NCBI GenBank assembly: GCA_017962085.1
Contig: JAGCWA010000011.1
Span: 1-64,000, forward strand
Direction of reading: 5' to 3'
DNA from: Paludibacteraceae bacterium
GTDB taxonomy: Bacteria > Bacteroidota > Bacteroidia > Bacteroidales > Paludibacteraceae
Length of the DNA: 64,000 nucleotides
Shown: piece after piece, positions 16,720-25,549 of the stretch
Layout of the letters: the number at the start of each line of letters is the position of its first letter
Numbering within the stretch: the first letter of the stretch is position 1
Notes under the pieces: generated by a model
Seen by the model: the letters and a program-made list of their open reading frames with translations, nothing else
Told to the model about the DNA's origin: nothing
The model's database searches: none
Translations under genes and position numbers: made by a program

Positions 16720-18417
16720 ATGAAAAGATCGATATATTTAATCTTATTTGCGTTGGCGGTTTGTTTTAGTGCCAATGCGGCGGTTTCGCAGCGATTCGAT
16801 GCGAACAGCATGTCGTCCAGTAAACACAGGGCGATTCAGAAGCATGTGAAGAAGTATAAATCGTACAAATTCGACCGAACAGCTTTCCTGAAGAACCTGA
16901 AGGAAGATAGCCGTATTAAGTTGAATCTCGCCGGGGATTACGCTTTTGACATGACCTTGGCGGAAAACAACTTGTGCGCGGGCGATTGCGTTGTGGAGTG
17001 CACCGGAAAGAACGGCACGTCAAGGATGAAGATGCAGTCCCGTATCTATAAGGGGAAAACATCCAAGGGCGATGACGTGAGGCTTTCCGTCTTTTCGGAC
17101 AAGGTTTCAATGGTGATTATTGACGGAAACGGCAAGCAAACGTATGTCAAGCAAGCCAAGGAACTGACCAATGCGGATGACGAGGAACTGATCGTATACA
17201 CGGGAGAGGATGTGCAGGTCCAGGAAGATCGCCTGTATGGTAACTCCAACGATGTCGAGAAAGTTCAGTTGCCCAATCGCTCAGCGGCTAGTAACGGTAG
17301 TGTATCATGCGCGAAGTTGCTGGAGTTGGCCATTGAAGTCGATTACGAAATGTACAAGAGGTTGGGGTATTCCACACAAAGAGTGTATGATGAGGTGATG
17401 GCTGCGTTGAACTTGGCTGAGTCAGCCTACGAGACCTATCTCTCCCTCACATTCTCCGTGAAGTATATTCACATATGGACCTCTAGTTCGGTCTCCGGTT
17501 ATCCATATTCCTCTTCGTATAATCTTGAGACGTTGTTGGGTAAATTAAAAGGTTACTGGAATTCGAACATGACGAGCGTTAGTCGTGACATTTGCCACAT
17601 GTTCACAGGAAACATCGTGGCAAGTAATGAGGTTGGCAGGGGATATTCCTTTACAGGGAGGTCTGTGGCCGGAACGCAGAACGCATATTCGATCACTCTG
17701 TATAGGGACGAGATGTATAAAACCACGGCGCACGAGCTTGGACACAACATGGGAGCGGACCATCCTGTCGATGAGGCTGGTTGTGGCTGTGGTACCACGT
17801 CGACTTCCGTCATGTGTCAAGGTGAAAAGAGTGATAATCTGTGGTTCTGCAGCAAGTCCATCCAGGAGATCCAGGCTGGAATCGATTATGCGGGGAGCAT
17901 CCTATCCTTGCCGTCTACGCTTTCCGTCGCTGGCACAATCAGCAACACGAGGACTGATTACGACGCAAGTTCCCTTATTTCAGCGAATTGTAATATAACA
18001 AACAATTCGAGCGTTAGTTTCACCTCTTTCGGCAGAATCACCTTGAGGAGCGGATTCCATGTCTCTTCGAATTCGAAATTCAAAGCGGATGTCAAGAGCT
18101 GTGGTTCATTGCGCAGGGGCTCGATCCTAATCGATGACATCGACGACGCGATCTCCGACGAGACGCTGGACGGGGAAGCCTCTCCGGCCATCACCCTTTA
18201 TCCTAATCCTACCGATGGCGAGTTCACTGTCGCCTTCGCCGCCGAGGAAGTGGCGTACGTGCTTACCGTGACGGACGTCGCAGGTAAGGTGGTATACTCA
18301 GCGGATGGAATAGGCCGTGAGCAGGTTGTCAACCTGGAGGGCAAGGCAAGCGGTGTCTACTTCGTACGTGTCAATGCGGGCGAAAACACCTATTTCGAGA
18401 AGGTTATCTTGAGATAA
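16720..18417 (+). CDS. T9SS-secreted metzincin metalloprotease
   Basis: 565 residues: signal peptide (about 1-20), a propeptide-like region (to about 190), a catalytic domain, a linker with RSGFHVSSNSKFKA, and a T9SS type A sorting domain over the last 75 residues (YPNPTDGEF, GKVVYSADG, GVYFVRV, EKVILR). The zinc site is HELGHNMGADH near residue 338, matching HExxHxxGxxH, followed by a Cys-rich stretch and a Met-turn candidate (SVMC). This is the metzincin pattern, closest in appearance to M12B/reprolysin-like enzymes. Expected to be exported by Sec, then displayed or released through T9SS with the C-terminal domain removed. It forms a pair with the tail-module gene 12 bp upstream. Confidence 0.9.
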   Translation: MKRSIYLILFALAVCFSANAAVSQRFDANSMSSSKHRAIQKHVKKYKSYKFDRTAFLKNLKEDSRIKLNLAGDYAFDMTLAENNLCAGDCVVECTGKNGTSRMKMQSRIYKGKTSKGDDVRLSVFSDKVSMVIIDGNGKQTYVKQAKELTNADDEELIVYTGEDVQVQEDRLYGNSNDVEKVQLPNRSAASNGSVSCAKLLELAIEVDYEMYKRLGYSTQRVYDEVMAALNLAESAYETYLSLTFSVKYIHIWTSSSVSGYPYSSSYNLETLLGKLKGYWNSNMTSVSRDICHMFTGNIVASNEVGRGYSFTGRSVAGTQNAYSITLYRDEMYKTTAHELGHNMGADHPVDEAGCGCGTTSTSVMCQGEKSDNLWFCSKSIQEIQAGIDYAGSILSLPSTLSVAGTISNTRTDYDASSLISANCNITNNSSVSFTSFGRITLRSGFHVSSNSKFKADVKSCGSLRRGSILIDDIDDAISDETLDGEASPAITLYPNPTDGEFTVAFAAEEVAYVLTVTDVAGKVVYSADGIGREQVVNLEGKASGVYFVRVNAGENTYFEKVILR

Positions 18418-18450
18418 GTGCCTTGTCAAGTATAGAAACCGCCTAAAAAG

Positions 18451-18484
18451 AGAGGGAGGCTACTGTTGTCAGTGGCTTCCCTCT
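18451..18484 (+). terminator. strong hairpin, probable terminator
   Basis: AGAGGGAGGCTACTG pairs over 15 bp (two wobbles) with CAGTGGCTTCCCTCT around a TTGT loop. The T-tract is weak (TCGTTT), with a T-run further on. A hairpin of the same design follows the cysteine protease gene at 22443. Confidence 0.7.
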
Positions 18485-18894
18485 TCGTTTATGCCGCTTT
18501 TTTTGCCCTGAAATGGCTAAGTGAAGGGCGTGATTTTTCTGTTTATAACAAAAATCATAGTAAAAAATGGTTTTTTACGCGAATACGCTTGCCGTTTAAC
18601 TATAAAATGCATTTAAATATGTTACAAAATAAATGATAAAGAGACGCAAATCATTATATTGGCATAGTTTTTGCATTTTCATAACCCTAAAAATGACAAA
18701 AAATAGACAGAACGCAAAACTATCGTATAAAACATAATAGAAGTTAAGTCGTTCAATATTAATATTTTACTTAAATCAATATAAAAACCATATTTCATAA
18801 TATTTTAATGTTTAAAAATACACAATCGTGGAAAAAATCCACAAAAAGTTGAATATTGGGGAAAAATTCTACAATGCATGTATAAACATCTAAA
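18485..18894. other. AT-rich intergenic region
   Basis: No gene seen. The sequence is very AT-rich, with small imperfect inverted repeats (for example TGATTTTT with AAAAATCA near 18531). It separates the two protease units and leads to the promoter at 18895. Confidence 0.6.
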
Positions 18895-18902
18895 TAACTT
18901 TG
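18895..18902 (+). promoter_or_regulatory. -7 promoter box TAACTTTG
   Basis: A perfect TAnnTTTG box 102 nt before the 19004 start codon, so the second protease unit has a long leader, like the first (box at 15425). Confidence 0.55.
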
Positions 18903-19003
18903 TTGTGCGAATGGCCATTTGCAAGGTATTTTATGATGGTTAGATTCTGTCAGCTTGTGAGAGCGGGAAGATAATCGGTTATTTTTTTTAAATTAATATT
19001 AAA

Positions 19004-19774
19004 ATGGAATTAAAGAAAGTTTTTTTGGCAACGATGGGTATTGCCATGTCTGTATGTGCTGCGAACGCACAAACTCCCATTACGGAGAGTAGTTATTATG
19101 TAGCGAATTTGCATTCAGCGAATTTCTCTGTAAAGTATCATCAAATAAACAGTGGCGGACAGAAAGAGCAGGATAGTCCTAATTATTTCATTCACTGTAT
19201 TGACTCTAATTTAGGTGCGTATACAACGGTGTTCGAGGTTACCCAGTCGGGTCGTATCGGAGGAACAGGCCTTTGGCTCAACAAGACATCTTCCAGCCAC
19301 TCGATGTGCCCTCATTTCTCCATCAACTGGGATAACAACAACAACTTGACGTTCAGCACCAATAGTTACATGAACTCCTACTATCCAGCCATATTCAAAT
19401 TCACCAGGGCCACTTTCGACAATGATGTGATTGTCAATGGTAAGTTGACTTGCAAGGACGAGTTGAATGTAACGGAGGTGAATTCCAAGAGCATCCGCAC
19501 GGAGGATATCACGGTGGACATGAACAACGCCGCCGACTATGTGTTCGACGAGAACTACAACTTGCGTTCGCTCAGCGACGTGGAGAGCTTCGTGAAGGAG
19601 AACAAGCACTTGCCTGGCGTACCATCCGCCGCTGAGATGGCTGAGAAGGGCATGAGCGTTTCCCAAATGAGCAACCTGCTTCTTGAGAAGGTAGAGGAGC
19701 TTACCCTCCACATGATCGAGTTGGAGAAGGAGAACAAAGCTTTGAAGGCTGAAATGGAGTCTTTGAAGAAGTAA
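19004..19774 (+). CDS. secreted protein with conserved C-terminal coiled-coil tail module (paralog B)
   Basis: 256 residues with signal peptide (about 1-23, ending ANAQ). The head (about 24-145) is distinct from paralogs A and C. From the DELNV-EVNSKSI block on, the tail is nearly identical to paralog A (16015), and the 73 residues from MNNAADYV to ELEKENK are the same. The DNA identity of this tail is also very high, with third positions mostly shared, which suggests recent duplication or gene conversion. The end is a Lys/Glu-rich coiled coil. No sorting domain. It precedes paralog C and the cysteine protease. Confidence 0.8.
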   Translation: MELKKVFLATMGIAMSVCAANAQTPITESSYYVANLHSANFSVKYHQINSGGQKEQDSPNYFIHCIDSNLGAYTTVFEVTQSGRIGGTGLWLNKTSSSHSMCPHFSINWDNNNNLTFSTNSYMNSYYPAIFKFTRATFDNDVIVNGKLTCKDELNVTEVNSKSIRTEDITVDMNNAADYVFDENYNLRSLSDVESFVKENKHLPGVPSAAEMAEKGMSVSQMSNLLLEKVEELTLHMIELEKENKALKAEMESLKK

Positions 19775-19909
19775 AAAAAAGGAAGGGGGCGATCCATCCC
19801 CATTGGTTGTTATTATTTTTATGTGCATCATATATTAATTTTTCAGTCATAAAACAGGTGGGTTGTCCTGCGATCAATTATTCAATTAATACTCATTATT
19901 TTTCACAAT

Positions 19910-20773
19910 ATGAAATTTAATAAAATTATTTTGGCGACGATGGGTGTTGCCATGTCGGTTTGTGCGGCAAATGCACAACAATGGAAAACAAATAATTATG
20001 GATTATACAGCTATCCATTGACAGGGAACACCAGCAATGTGGCTATCGGAATCACGCCATCTTCTTCAACAAGCGCATACAAATTGTATGTGAAGGGAGA
20101 TTCAAAAATCACGGGTGCTATGTATGTGAACGAGTTATATAGTACAGCGAACCTCTATTCTCAAGGTAATTTTAAAGCTACTGGAAATAACAATTCCATT
20201 GAGAATGGGTTGTCTGTGTATGGGCAGCACACACAGAACTACGTTGGATTATTCTTGGGGAGGAAGAGCCAAACTCTTTCCGATGGTATGGTTATTTCCG
20301 CAACAGGAGAAAGAAATTATTCGAATTTGACTTTCTACGCGAATTCATATTCTTTCATCGGGGCGTATGGAAACGTAAATTACATGAATCTGTCCAATGG
20401 TAAGACCAATGTCCTCACCGACCTTGATGTGACTGGCAAGATCAAGTGCCATAACGAGTTGGAGGTGGCTGAGGTGTTGAAAGCCAACCAAATCAAGGCG
20501 CAGGACATCAATGTGGAGATGAACAACGCTGCCGACTATGTGTTCGACGAGAACTACAACTTGCGTTCGCTCAGCGACGTGGAGAGCTTCGTGAAGGAGA
20601 ACAAGCACTTGCCTGGCGTTCCATCCGCCGCTGAGATGGCCGAGAAGGGCATGAGCATGTCCCAAATGAGCAACTTGCTTCTCGAGAAGGTGGAGGAACT
20701 CACGCTCCATATGATCGAATTGGAGAAGGAGAACAAGGAGTTAAAGAACAGAATAGAAATGTTGGAAAAATAA
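19910..20773 (+). CDS. secreted protein with conserved C-terminal coiled-coil tail module (paralog C)
   Basis: 287 residues with a signal peptide nearly identical to that of paralog B (ILATMGVAMSVCAANAQ). The head (about 24-185) includes TSAYKLYVKGDSKITGAMYVNELY and GNNNSIENGLSVYG, patterns reminiscent of phage-fibre and adhesin stalk repeats. The tail repeats the 73-residue module with one change (MSMSQM instead of MSVSQM). It lies 12 bp upstream of the papain-like protease gene, the same spacing as in the first unit. Probably surface-exposed and oligomeric; ligand unknown. Confidence 0.8.
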   Translation: MKFNKIILATMGVAMSVCAANAQQWKTNNYGLYSYPLTGNTSNVAIGITPSSSTSAYKLYVKGDSKITGAMYVNELYSTANLYSQGNFKATGNNNSIENGLSVYGQHTQNYVGLFLGRKSQTLSDGMVISATGERNYSNLTFYANSYSFIGAYGNVNYMNLSNGKTNVLTDLDVTGKIKCHNELEVAEVLKANQIKAQDINVEMNNAADYVFDENYNLRSLSDVESFVKENKHLPGVPSAAEMAEKGMSMSQMSNLLLEKVEELTLHMIELEKENKELKNRIEMLEK

Positions 20774-20785
20774 AATTAGTTTAAT

Positions 20786-22384
20786 ATGAAACTTAAACAG
20801 ATAGTACTTATTGGAACATCATTTGCTGTTTGTGGAATCAGCAATGTGTTTGGAGCATCTAACCCTGCTGCTCATTATTGTGAGGTTTTGGGTTATGAGT
20901 ACTCCGTAGAGATTGATGCGGAGGGGAATGAAGTAGGACTTTGTACCCTGCCTGATGGTAGTAAGGTGGACGCATGGGATTTCTATAGAGGAAAGGTGAA
21001 GCCGGAGTTTTCTTATTGTAGCAAGTATGGCTATAAATCCGAAAACAGACAAATAGAGACTGAAGGTTATACGGTTGAATGTCAGTATTGTGTAAAGGCC
21101 AATGCTCTTAGAAGTGGTTCTGAAGGGATTCCGGTGGACCAATTGATGGAGCAGAATGGAGATATTGACAATAGTGACCAATCTGATGCGGATTTCGCGC
21201 AATTGGTTGAGTCTGAGGTGGAAAGTGCTTCACTGAGAGCAGGAGTAACGCTTCCGACTTCTTTTGACATGAGGAACTATAACGGGAAGAATTACGTTAA
21301 TCCGGTAAGAAACCAGCAGTCATGTGGGGCTTGCTACGCATTTGCCACGGCTGCATGTTCAGAGGTGGCGTACAATCGCGCGACTGGCTCTTTTGACGGT
21401 AATAGAAAGAAATTCTCCGAATCATTTATCATGTGGTGTAACACTGGTAGAGGATGTGGTGGAGGAAATACGGGTGCTGCTGTAGGAACAGTAACCACAC
21501 AAGGTATTTGTGAATTGTCGTATTTCCCTTTTACCACGACAGAGCCTTCTTCATGCAGCGCCCACATGAGCGATCCTTTTGCCGCATTTAATTCATACCA
21601 AAGAATAGCTTGTAAGGATATTACGGCAATTAAGACTGCCATCTACAAGTATGGCGCTGTGGTTGCGAGAGTTCATGCAACTTCTGCATTCCATAATTAC
21701 ACATCCGGAATCTTCACGAATTCGGAGAATGCATGCTCTGGTCCTTTCGGACATGCAGTTGTGTTGGTCGGCTGGGGAACTGATGCTACAAAGGGTGACT
21801 ATTGGATTATGAGAAATTCATGGGGCACAAGTTATGGTGAAAATGGATATATGAGGATTAGCGTTGCCGCATCTAATGTTTCTTCGGAAGTTTACTGCCT
21901 TATCCCTAATCCAGTCTATTATGAGGCGAACAACGTGTCTGAAAAATGTAATATCCCTGCTGATGGCAATGTGGTATTCATCGGACATAATACGCTTAAG
22001 TTGAAGACTGGTTTCTCTACGAAGAAGGGATGTGTGTTCCGTGCAAAGAGACAGGCTGCCACTATACGTAAGTCTCTTGACAACAGTTCGTTCGGTGGTT
22101 CTATTGATGGAATGGACATTAACGAAGAGGTTTCCGAGTCTCAGGATGTTGAGGCTCAGACTATCTATCCGAACCCGAACGACGGTGAATTCTCTGTTTT
22201 ATTTGCTGCAGAGGATGTGGAGTATAACGTTGTAGTTACGGATTTCACGGGCAAGGTGGTTTACACGGCAACTGGTTTTGGTCGTGAGCACATTGTCAAA
22301 ATGAAGGATATCGTTAGCGGTGTATACTTCGTACGTGTCAACATTGGCGATAAGTCTTACACGGAGAAGGTTATCATAAAATAA
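20786..22384 (+). CDS. T9SS-secreted papain-like (C1) cysteine protease
   Basis: 532 residues: signal peptide (about 1-23), then a DUF333-like segment (NPAAHYCEVLGYEYSVEIDA and later GLCTLPDGSKVDAWDFYRG). A second Cys-pair segment and a pro-region run to about 150, and a C1 peptidase domain follows (about 155-370). The active site is complete: oxyanion Gln and nucleophile in VRNQQSCGACYAFA, His in FGHAVVLVGWG, Asn in MRNSWGTSYGENGY. After a linker (LKTGFSTKKGCVFRAK) comes a T9SS type A sorting domain (YPNPNDGEF, GKVVYTATG, GVYFVRV, TEKVIIK). Coupling of DUF333 with C1 may serve as a folding or inhibitory module. Last gene of the second protease unit. Confidence 0.91.
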   Translation: MKLKQIVLIGTSFAVCGISNVFGASNPAAHYCEVLGYEYSVEIDAEGNEVGLCTLPDGSKVDAWDFYRGKVKPEFSYCSKYGYKSENRQIETEGYTVECQYCVKANALRSGSEGIPVDQLMEQNGDIDNSDQSDADFAQLVESEVESASLRAGVTLPTSFDMRNYNGKNYVNPVRNQQSCGACYAFATAACSEVAYNRATGSFDGNRKKFSESFIMWCNTGRGCGGGNTGAAVGTVTTQGICELSYFPFTTTEPSSCSAHMSDPFAAFNSYQRIACKDITAIKTAIYKYGAVVARVHATSAFHNYTSGIFTNSENACSGPFGHAVVLVGWGTDATKGDYWIMRNSWGTSYGENGYMRISVAASNVSSEVYCLIPNPVYYEANNVSEKCNIPADGNVVFIGHNTLKLKTGFSTKKGCVFRAKRQAATIRKSLDNSSFGGSIDGMDINEEVSESQDVEAQTIYPNPNDGEFSVLFAAEDVEYNVVVTDFTGKVVYTATGFGREHIVKMKDIVSGVYFVRVNIGDKSYTEKVIIK

Positions 22385-22442
22385 CAGGTTCTTTAATGTA
22401 GTCAGTTAGCCGCACTTCCCAAGTGTGGGCTATGCTTAAGAA

Positions 22443-22480
22443 AGAGGGGAGTCACTGATCTCAGCGGCTCCCCTCTCCTT
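22443..22480 (+). terminator. probable terminator after cysteine protease
   Basis: AGAGGGGAG pairs with CTCCCCTCT, extended inward through TCACTGA/TCAGCGG with one mismatch, and is followed by CCTTTT. It resembles the hairpin at 18451. Confidence 0.75.
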
Positions 22481-22503
22481 TTGCGTTTAATCTTCCGATT
22501 CTA

Positions 22504-22665
22504 TTACTCTGCCTCCGTGAATTGGTCTTTGCCAACGGAACACAAAGGACACTCGAAATCTTCCGGTACCTCTTCCCATGGTGTGCCTGGTTTGATACCT
22601 GCCTCAGGGCATCCTACTTCTGGGTCATATTCCCATCCACATACTTCACATACGTACTTCTTCAT
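22504..22665 (-). CDS. rubredoxin
   Basis: 53 residues with the two CxxC knuckles of the iron site, CEVCGWEYDPEVGCPEAG and CPLCSVGKDQF, separated by the usual PGTPWEEVPEDF loop. Rubredoxin is a one-electron carrier, typically in oxygen or peroxide defence in anaerobes. The ATG at 22665 gives the normal family length; an in-frame start 15 codons upstream adds an unrelated segment. It lies 55 bp downstream of aroA and may share its transcript. Confidence 0.95.
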   Translation of the reverse strand: MKKYVCEVCGWEYDPEVGCPEAGIKPGTPWEEVPEDFECPLCSVGKDQFTEAE

Positions 22666-22720
22666 TTTTTCTAAATTTAAGTTATTAAATCGATTTGTTA
22701 TGTTGTGCATTTGTTGATGC

Positions 22721-23947
22721 CTACGCTTCCTTCACCTCGAAGCCGACCTGCTTGAGGTGCTCCCAGAACTCCGGATAGGACTTCGTGACCACCATGGGTT
22801 GGTCTATCAGCACGGAGCCCCGCACCATCGCCATAGGGGCGAAAGCCATCGCCATGCGGTGGTCTTCGTAGGTCGCCACGACGGGTTCCTCCTGCGCCGC
22901 GCAACGCTCGCCGTTCCATGCGAGCATTCCTTCGCCTGGCTCCGTCAACAGATAACCGAACTTCGCGCACTCGTTCTTCAGCGCGGCGATGCGGTCCGTC
23001 TCCTTGATTTTCAACGACTGAACGCCTGAGAACTCGAAAGGGATCTCCAAGGCGCAACAGGTCACCACCAATGTCTGCGCCAGGTCTGGTTGCCCCACAA
23101 AGTCGTAACGGAAACGCTCCACCGGTTGGCCTTCCCGTGATAGGGTGATGCCTCCCCGCTCGAATCGGGTCGATATGCCCAATGGCTCGAAGATCTTCCT
23201 CACCGCCGAGTCTCCTTGGAAGCTCACCTCCCGCAGGTAAGGGAGGTGGATGTCGCTCTGTTGGGAGAGGGCGGCCATCTCATACCAGTAGGAAGAGGCG
23301 GACCAATCGGCCTCCACCTCATAGTCCTCAATCTTATAGGTCTGCGGTTTCACCCGTATGATATTATCCTTCCACTCCGATTGGACACCCATCTCGGCCA
23401 TCATGCCTAACGTCATCTGGATGTATGGGACGGAGACGATATTGCCCTTGAGCTCCAATGTGAGTCCCTCCTTCATGGAAGGGGCCACCATCAGGATGGC
23501 GGAGATGAACTGGCTGCTCACCCCTCCGTCCAAAGCGATATGCCCGCCTTTCAGTTCTGTTCCGCGGATATGCAACGGAGGGAACCCCTCCTGCTCCTCG
23601 TAGGATATTTCAGCCCCCAACGCGTTCAGCGCCTCCACCAGAACCGCGATGGGACGGTGCTTCATCCGCTCGCTCCCTGTGATGTGCCAATCGCCCGGCT
23701 TAGAGGCCAGGTAGGCTGTCATGAAACGCATGGAGGTGCCCGCCGCCCCCACGTCGAAGTGGTTGCCGCCAGCGGTTAGCGCACGTACCAGCACGTCCGT
23801 ATCGTCGCACTTCGCCAAGTTTCGGATTGACTGATGCGAGCGACCCACCGCCCCCATGATCAGGGCACGGTTGCTGATGCTCTTTGAAGCGGGCAGGATA
23901 ACCTCCGCGAAGAGGTCCTGCTTAGGTGCAGTTATCTTATATCTCAT
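22721..23947 (-). CDS. aroA: 3-phosphoshikimate 1-carboxyvinyltransferase (EPSP synthase)
   Basis: 408 residues. It catalyses shikimate-3-phosphate + PEP to EPSP, the sixth step of the shikimate pathway. Seen motifs: LPASKSISNRALIMGA at the N-terminus, GAAGTSMRFMTAYLA near residue 90, SSQFISAIL, and KETDRIAALKNECAKFG near 310. The GAAGT loop (GNAGT in the classical enzyme) carries Ala at the second position, an observation on the glyphosate-proximal loop only. Its ATG overlaps the stop codon of the upstream cyclo-ligase/AroB fusion by 4 bp, so two shikimate steps are translationally coupled. Confidence 0.94.
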   Translation of the reverse strand: MRYKITAPKQDLFAEVILPASKSISNRALIMGAVGRSHQSIRNLAKCDDTDVLVRALTAGGNHFDVGAAGTSMRFMTAYLASKPGDWHITGSERMKHRPIAVLVEALNALGAEISYEEQEGFPPLHIRGTELKGGHIALDGGVSSQFISAILMVAPSMKEGLTLELKGNIVSVPYIQMTLGMMAEMGVQSEWKDNIIRVKPQTYKIEDYEVEADWSASSYWYEMAALSQQSDIHLPYLREVSFQGDSAVRKIFEPLGISTRFERGGITLSREGQPVERFRYDFVGQPDLAQTLVVTCCALEIPFEFSGVQSLKIKETDRIAALKNECAKFGYLLTEPGEGMLAWNGERCAAQEEPVVATYEDHRMAMAFAPMAMVRGSVLIDQPMVVTKSYPEFWEHLKQVGFEVKEA

Positions 23948-25545
23948 ATTCCTAATGTATCCCTATAGAAATCCAATGCCTCGAAGATATCCTTCTTCTC
24001 CACGTTGGTGTTGATTCGGATGTCGCCGATACCGCCCAGCAACGTGAAGAGGATGCGTCCGTCTCCCTCGTTCTTCTTGTCGTGGGTCATCAGTTCGTAT
24101 AATAAATCATACTCTTTGCAGGTGATGTAGAGGGAACCGTAGTGTTCCTTTATCAACGAAACCGCCTGCAGGAAGTCCTCCTTCGGGAAGCCCACCAATT
24201 TGTATGAGAGGTAGAGTTCCGCAAGCATACCCCAAGCGACCGCATAGCCATGCAGCTTCGTCTCGTTCTGCTGGATCGCGTAGCTCTCGAAGGCATGTCC
24301 CACCGTATGGCCGAAGTTCAGCGCCTTGCGGATGCCCTTCTCCGTCGGGTCCACGCGCACGATGTCACGCTTCACCTGGATAGACTCCTCCACTAGGGAA
24401 GGGAGGACGTTATAGTCGATATGATCCAAGTCGAACTGGAGGATATGGTTCCAGACCTCACGGGAGGAGATCAGTCCATGCTTGATCATCTCGGCGAAGC
24501 CTGAGAGGAAGTTCTCCTTGTCCAATGTGCGCAGGAAATCCACGTCAATCAAGACCGATTGGGAAGGGTTGATCACCCCCACCTCGTTCTTCAGTCCGCC
24601 GAAGTTGATGCCCGTCTTGCCGCCCACGGCCGCATCGATGGTACCCAACAGGGTAGTCGGCACATTGATGTAGTCCATACCACGCTTGAAGGTGGAGGCG
24701 GCGAATCCGCCCAAGTCGGTGACCATGCCCCCGCCCAGATTGATCATCAACGACTTGCGGGTGGCTCCGTGTTGGCTGAGGTGGCTCCATACGGAGGCCA
24801 ACGCCTCGACATCCTTGTTGTCGTCACCCGCCTTGATGCAGATCACGTTCGAGGCAGGGATCCCCAAGCCGGAGAGTTTCCCCAAACAGAGACGGTGCGT
24901 GTTCTCGTCCGTCAGCACAAAGACGGAATCCAAGGAGCGGTTCCCCAGCTCCTCCGGCAGGATCTGTTCCAGCCTGCCCAATTTTATCACTTGTTCATTA
25001 TCCATAATCGTACCAAAAATCACTTTATTCATTTTGCTGTCCCACGGTTCGGTCGGCACAGCGGAGACATATTGTTCAGGGAAGCACACCCCGATCTTGT
25101 AGGCTTGCAGTTGAGGCAACAACCGGTCGTAATACCCTTTGCCGCGGCCCAAACGGTTGCCGGAAGCGTCGAATCCTACCCCCGGCACGATCGCCAGATC
25201 GATGAGCGGGTAGTCAAGGAAGGGTTCGCCCGTAGGCTCCAGGATGTCGAATGACCCCTTCCGCATGCTCTCCAGGCCCTTGTAGGCCCTGATCTCCAGC
25301 GTGTCGCCTATGACAACGGGCAACAATATATGCTTTTCAGTGTGCCATTTCTCCACGAAGGCATGGGTATCCACCTCGTCCGGCAACGACCAGAAGAGCA
25401 GCACATACTTCGCCGAGACGAAGCGAGGGTCCTTCTCCACACTCGTCCAGACCTGGGAGGCGCGCATCGCCTTCTCCGCATCGGACAAAGCCTTCACGCT
25501 TGCCTTGATGGACTTCCTCAGAACCGCTTTCCCCGCTTTCTCCAT
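23944..25545 (-). CDS. aroB: fused 5-formyltetrahydrofolate cyclo-ligase / 3-dehydroquinate synthase
   Basis: One uninterrupted 533-codon frame holds two enzymes. Residues about 1-178 are a 5-formyl-THF cyclo-ligase: KAVLRKSIKASVKALSD, and the ATP/folate-binding GVGFDASGNRLGRGKGYYDRLL near 125. Residues about 182-533 are a complete 3-dehydroquinate synthase: INLGGGMVTDLGGFAAST, RGMDYINVPTTLLGTIDAAV, GGKTGINFGGLKNEVG, FAEMIKHGLI, and the metal-binding LNFGHTVGHAFES. The junction (VIFGTIMDNEQVIKLG) has almost no linker, and an internal ATG at codon 182 could start AroB alone. AroB makes dehydroquinate; the ligase returns 5-formyl-THF to the active folate pool. Overlaps aroA by 4 bp. Confidence 0.92.
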   Translation of the reverse strand: MEKAGKAVLRKSIKASVKALSDAEKAMRASQVWTSVEKDPRFVSAKYVLLFWSLPDEVDTHAFVEKWHTEKHILLPVVIGDTLEIRAYKGLESMRKGSFDILEPTGEPFLDYPLIDLAIVPGVGFDASGNRLGRGKGYYDRLLPQLQAYKIGVCFPEQYVSAVPTEPWDSKMNKVIFGTIMDNEQVIKLGRLEQILPEELGNRSLDSVFVLTDENTHRLCLGKLSGLGIPASNVICIKAGDDNKDVEALASVWSHLSQHGATRKSLMINLGGGMVTDLGGFAASTFKRGMDYINVPTTLLGTIDAAVGGKTGINFGGLKNEVGVINPSQSVLIDVDFLRTLDKENFLSGFAEMIKHGLISSREVWNHILQFDLDHIDYNVLPSLVEESIQVKRDIVRVDPTEKGIRKALNFGHTVGHAFESYAIQQNETKLHGYAVAWGMLAELYLSYKLVGFPKEDFLQAVSLIKEHYGSLYITCKEYDLLYELMTHDKKNEGDGRILFTLLGGIGDIRINTNVEKKDIFEALDFYRDTLGI

Positions 25546-25549
25546 GACA

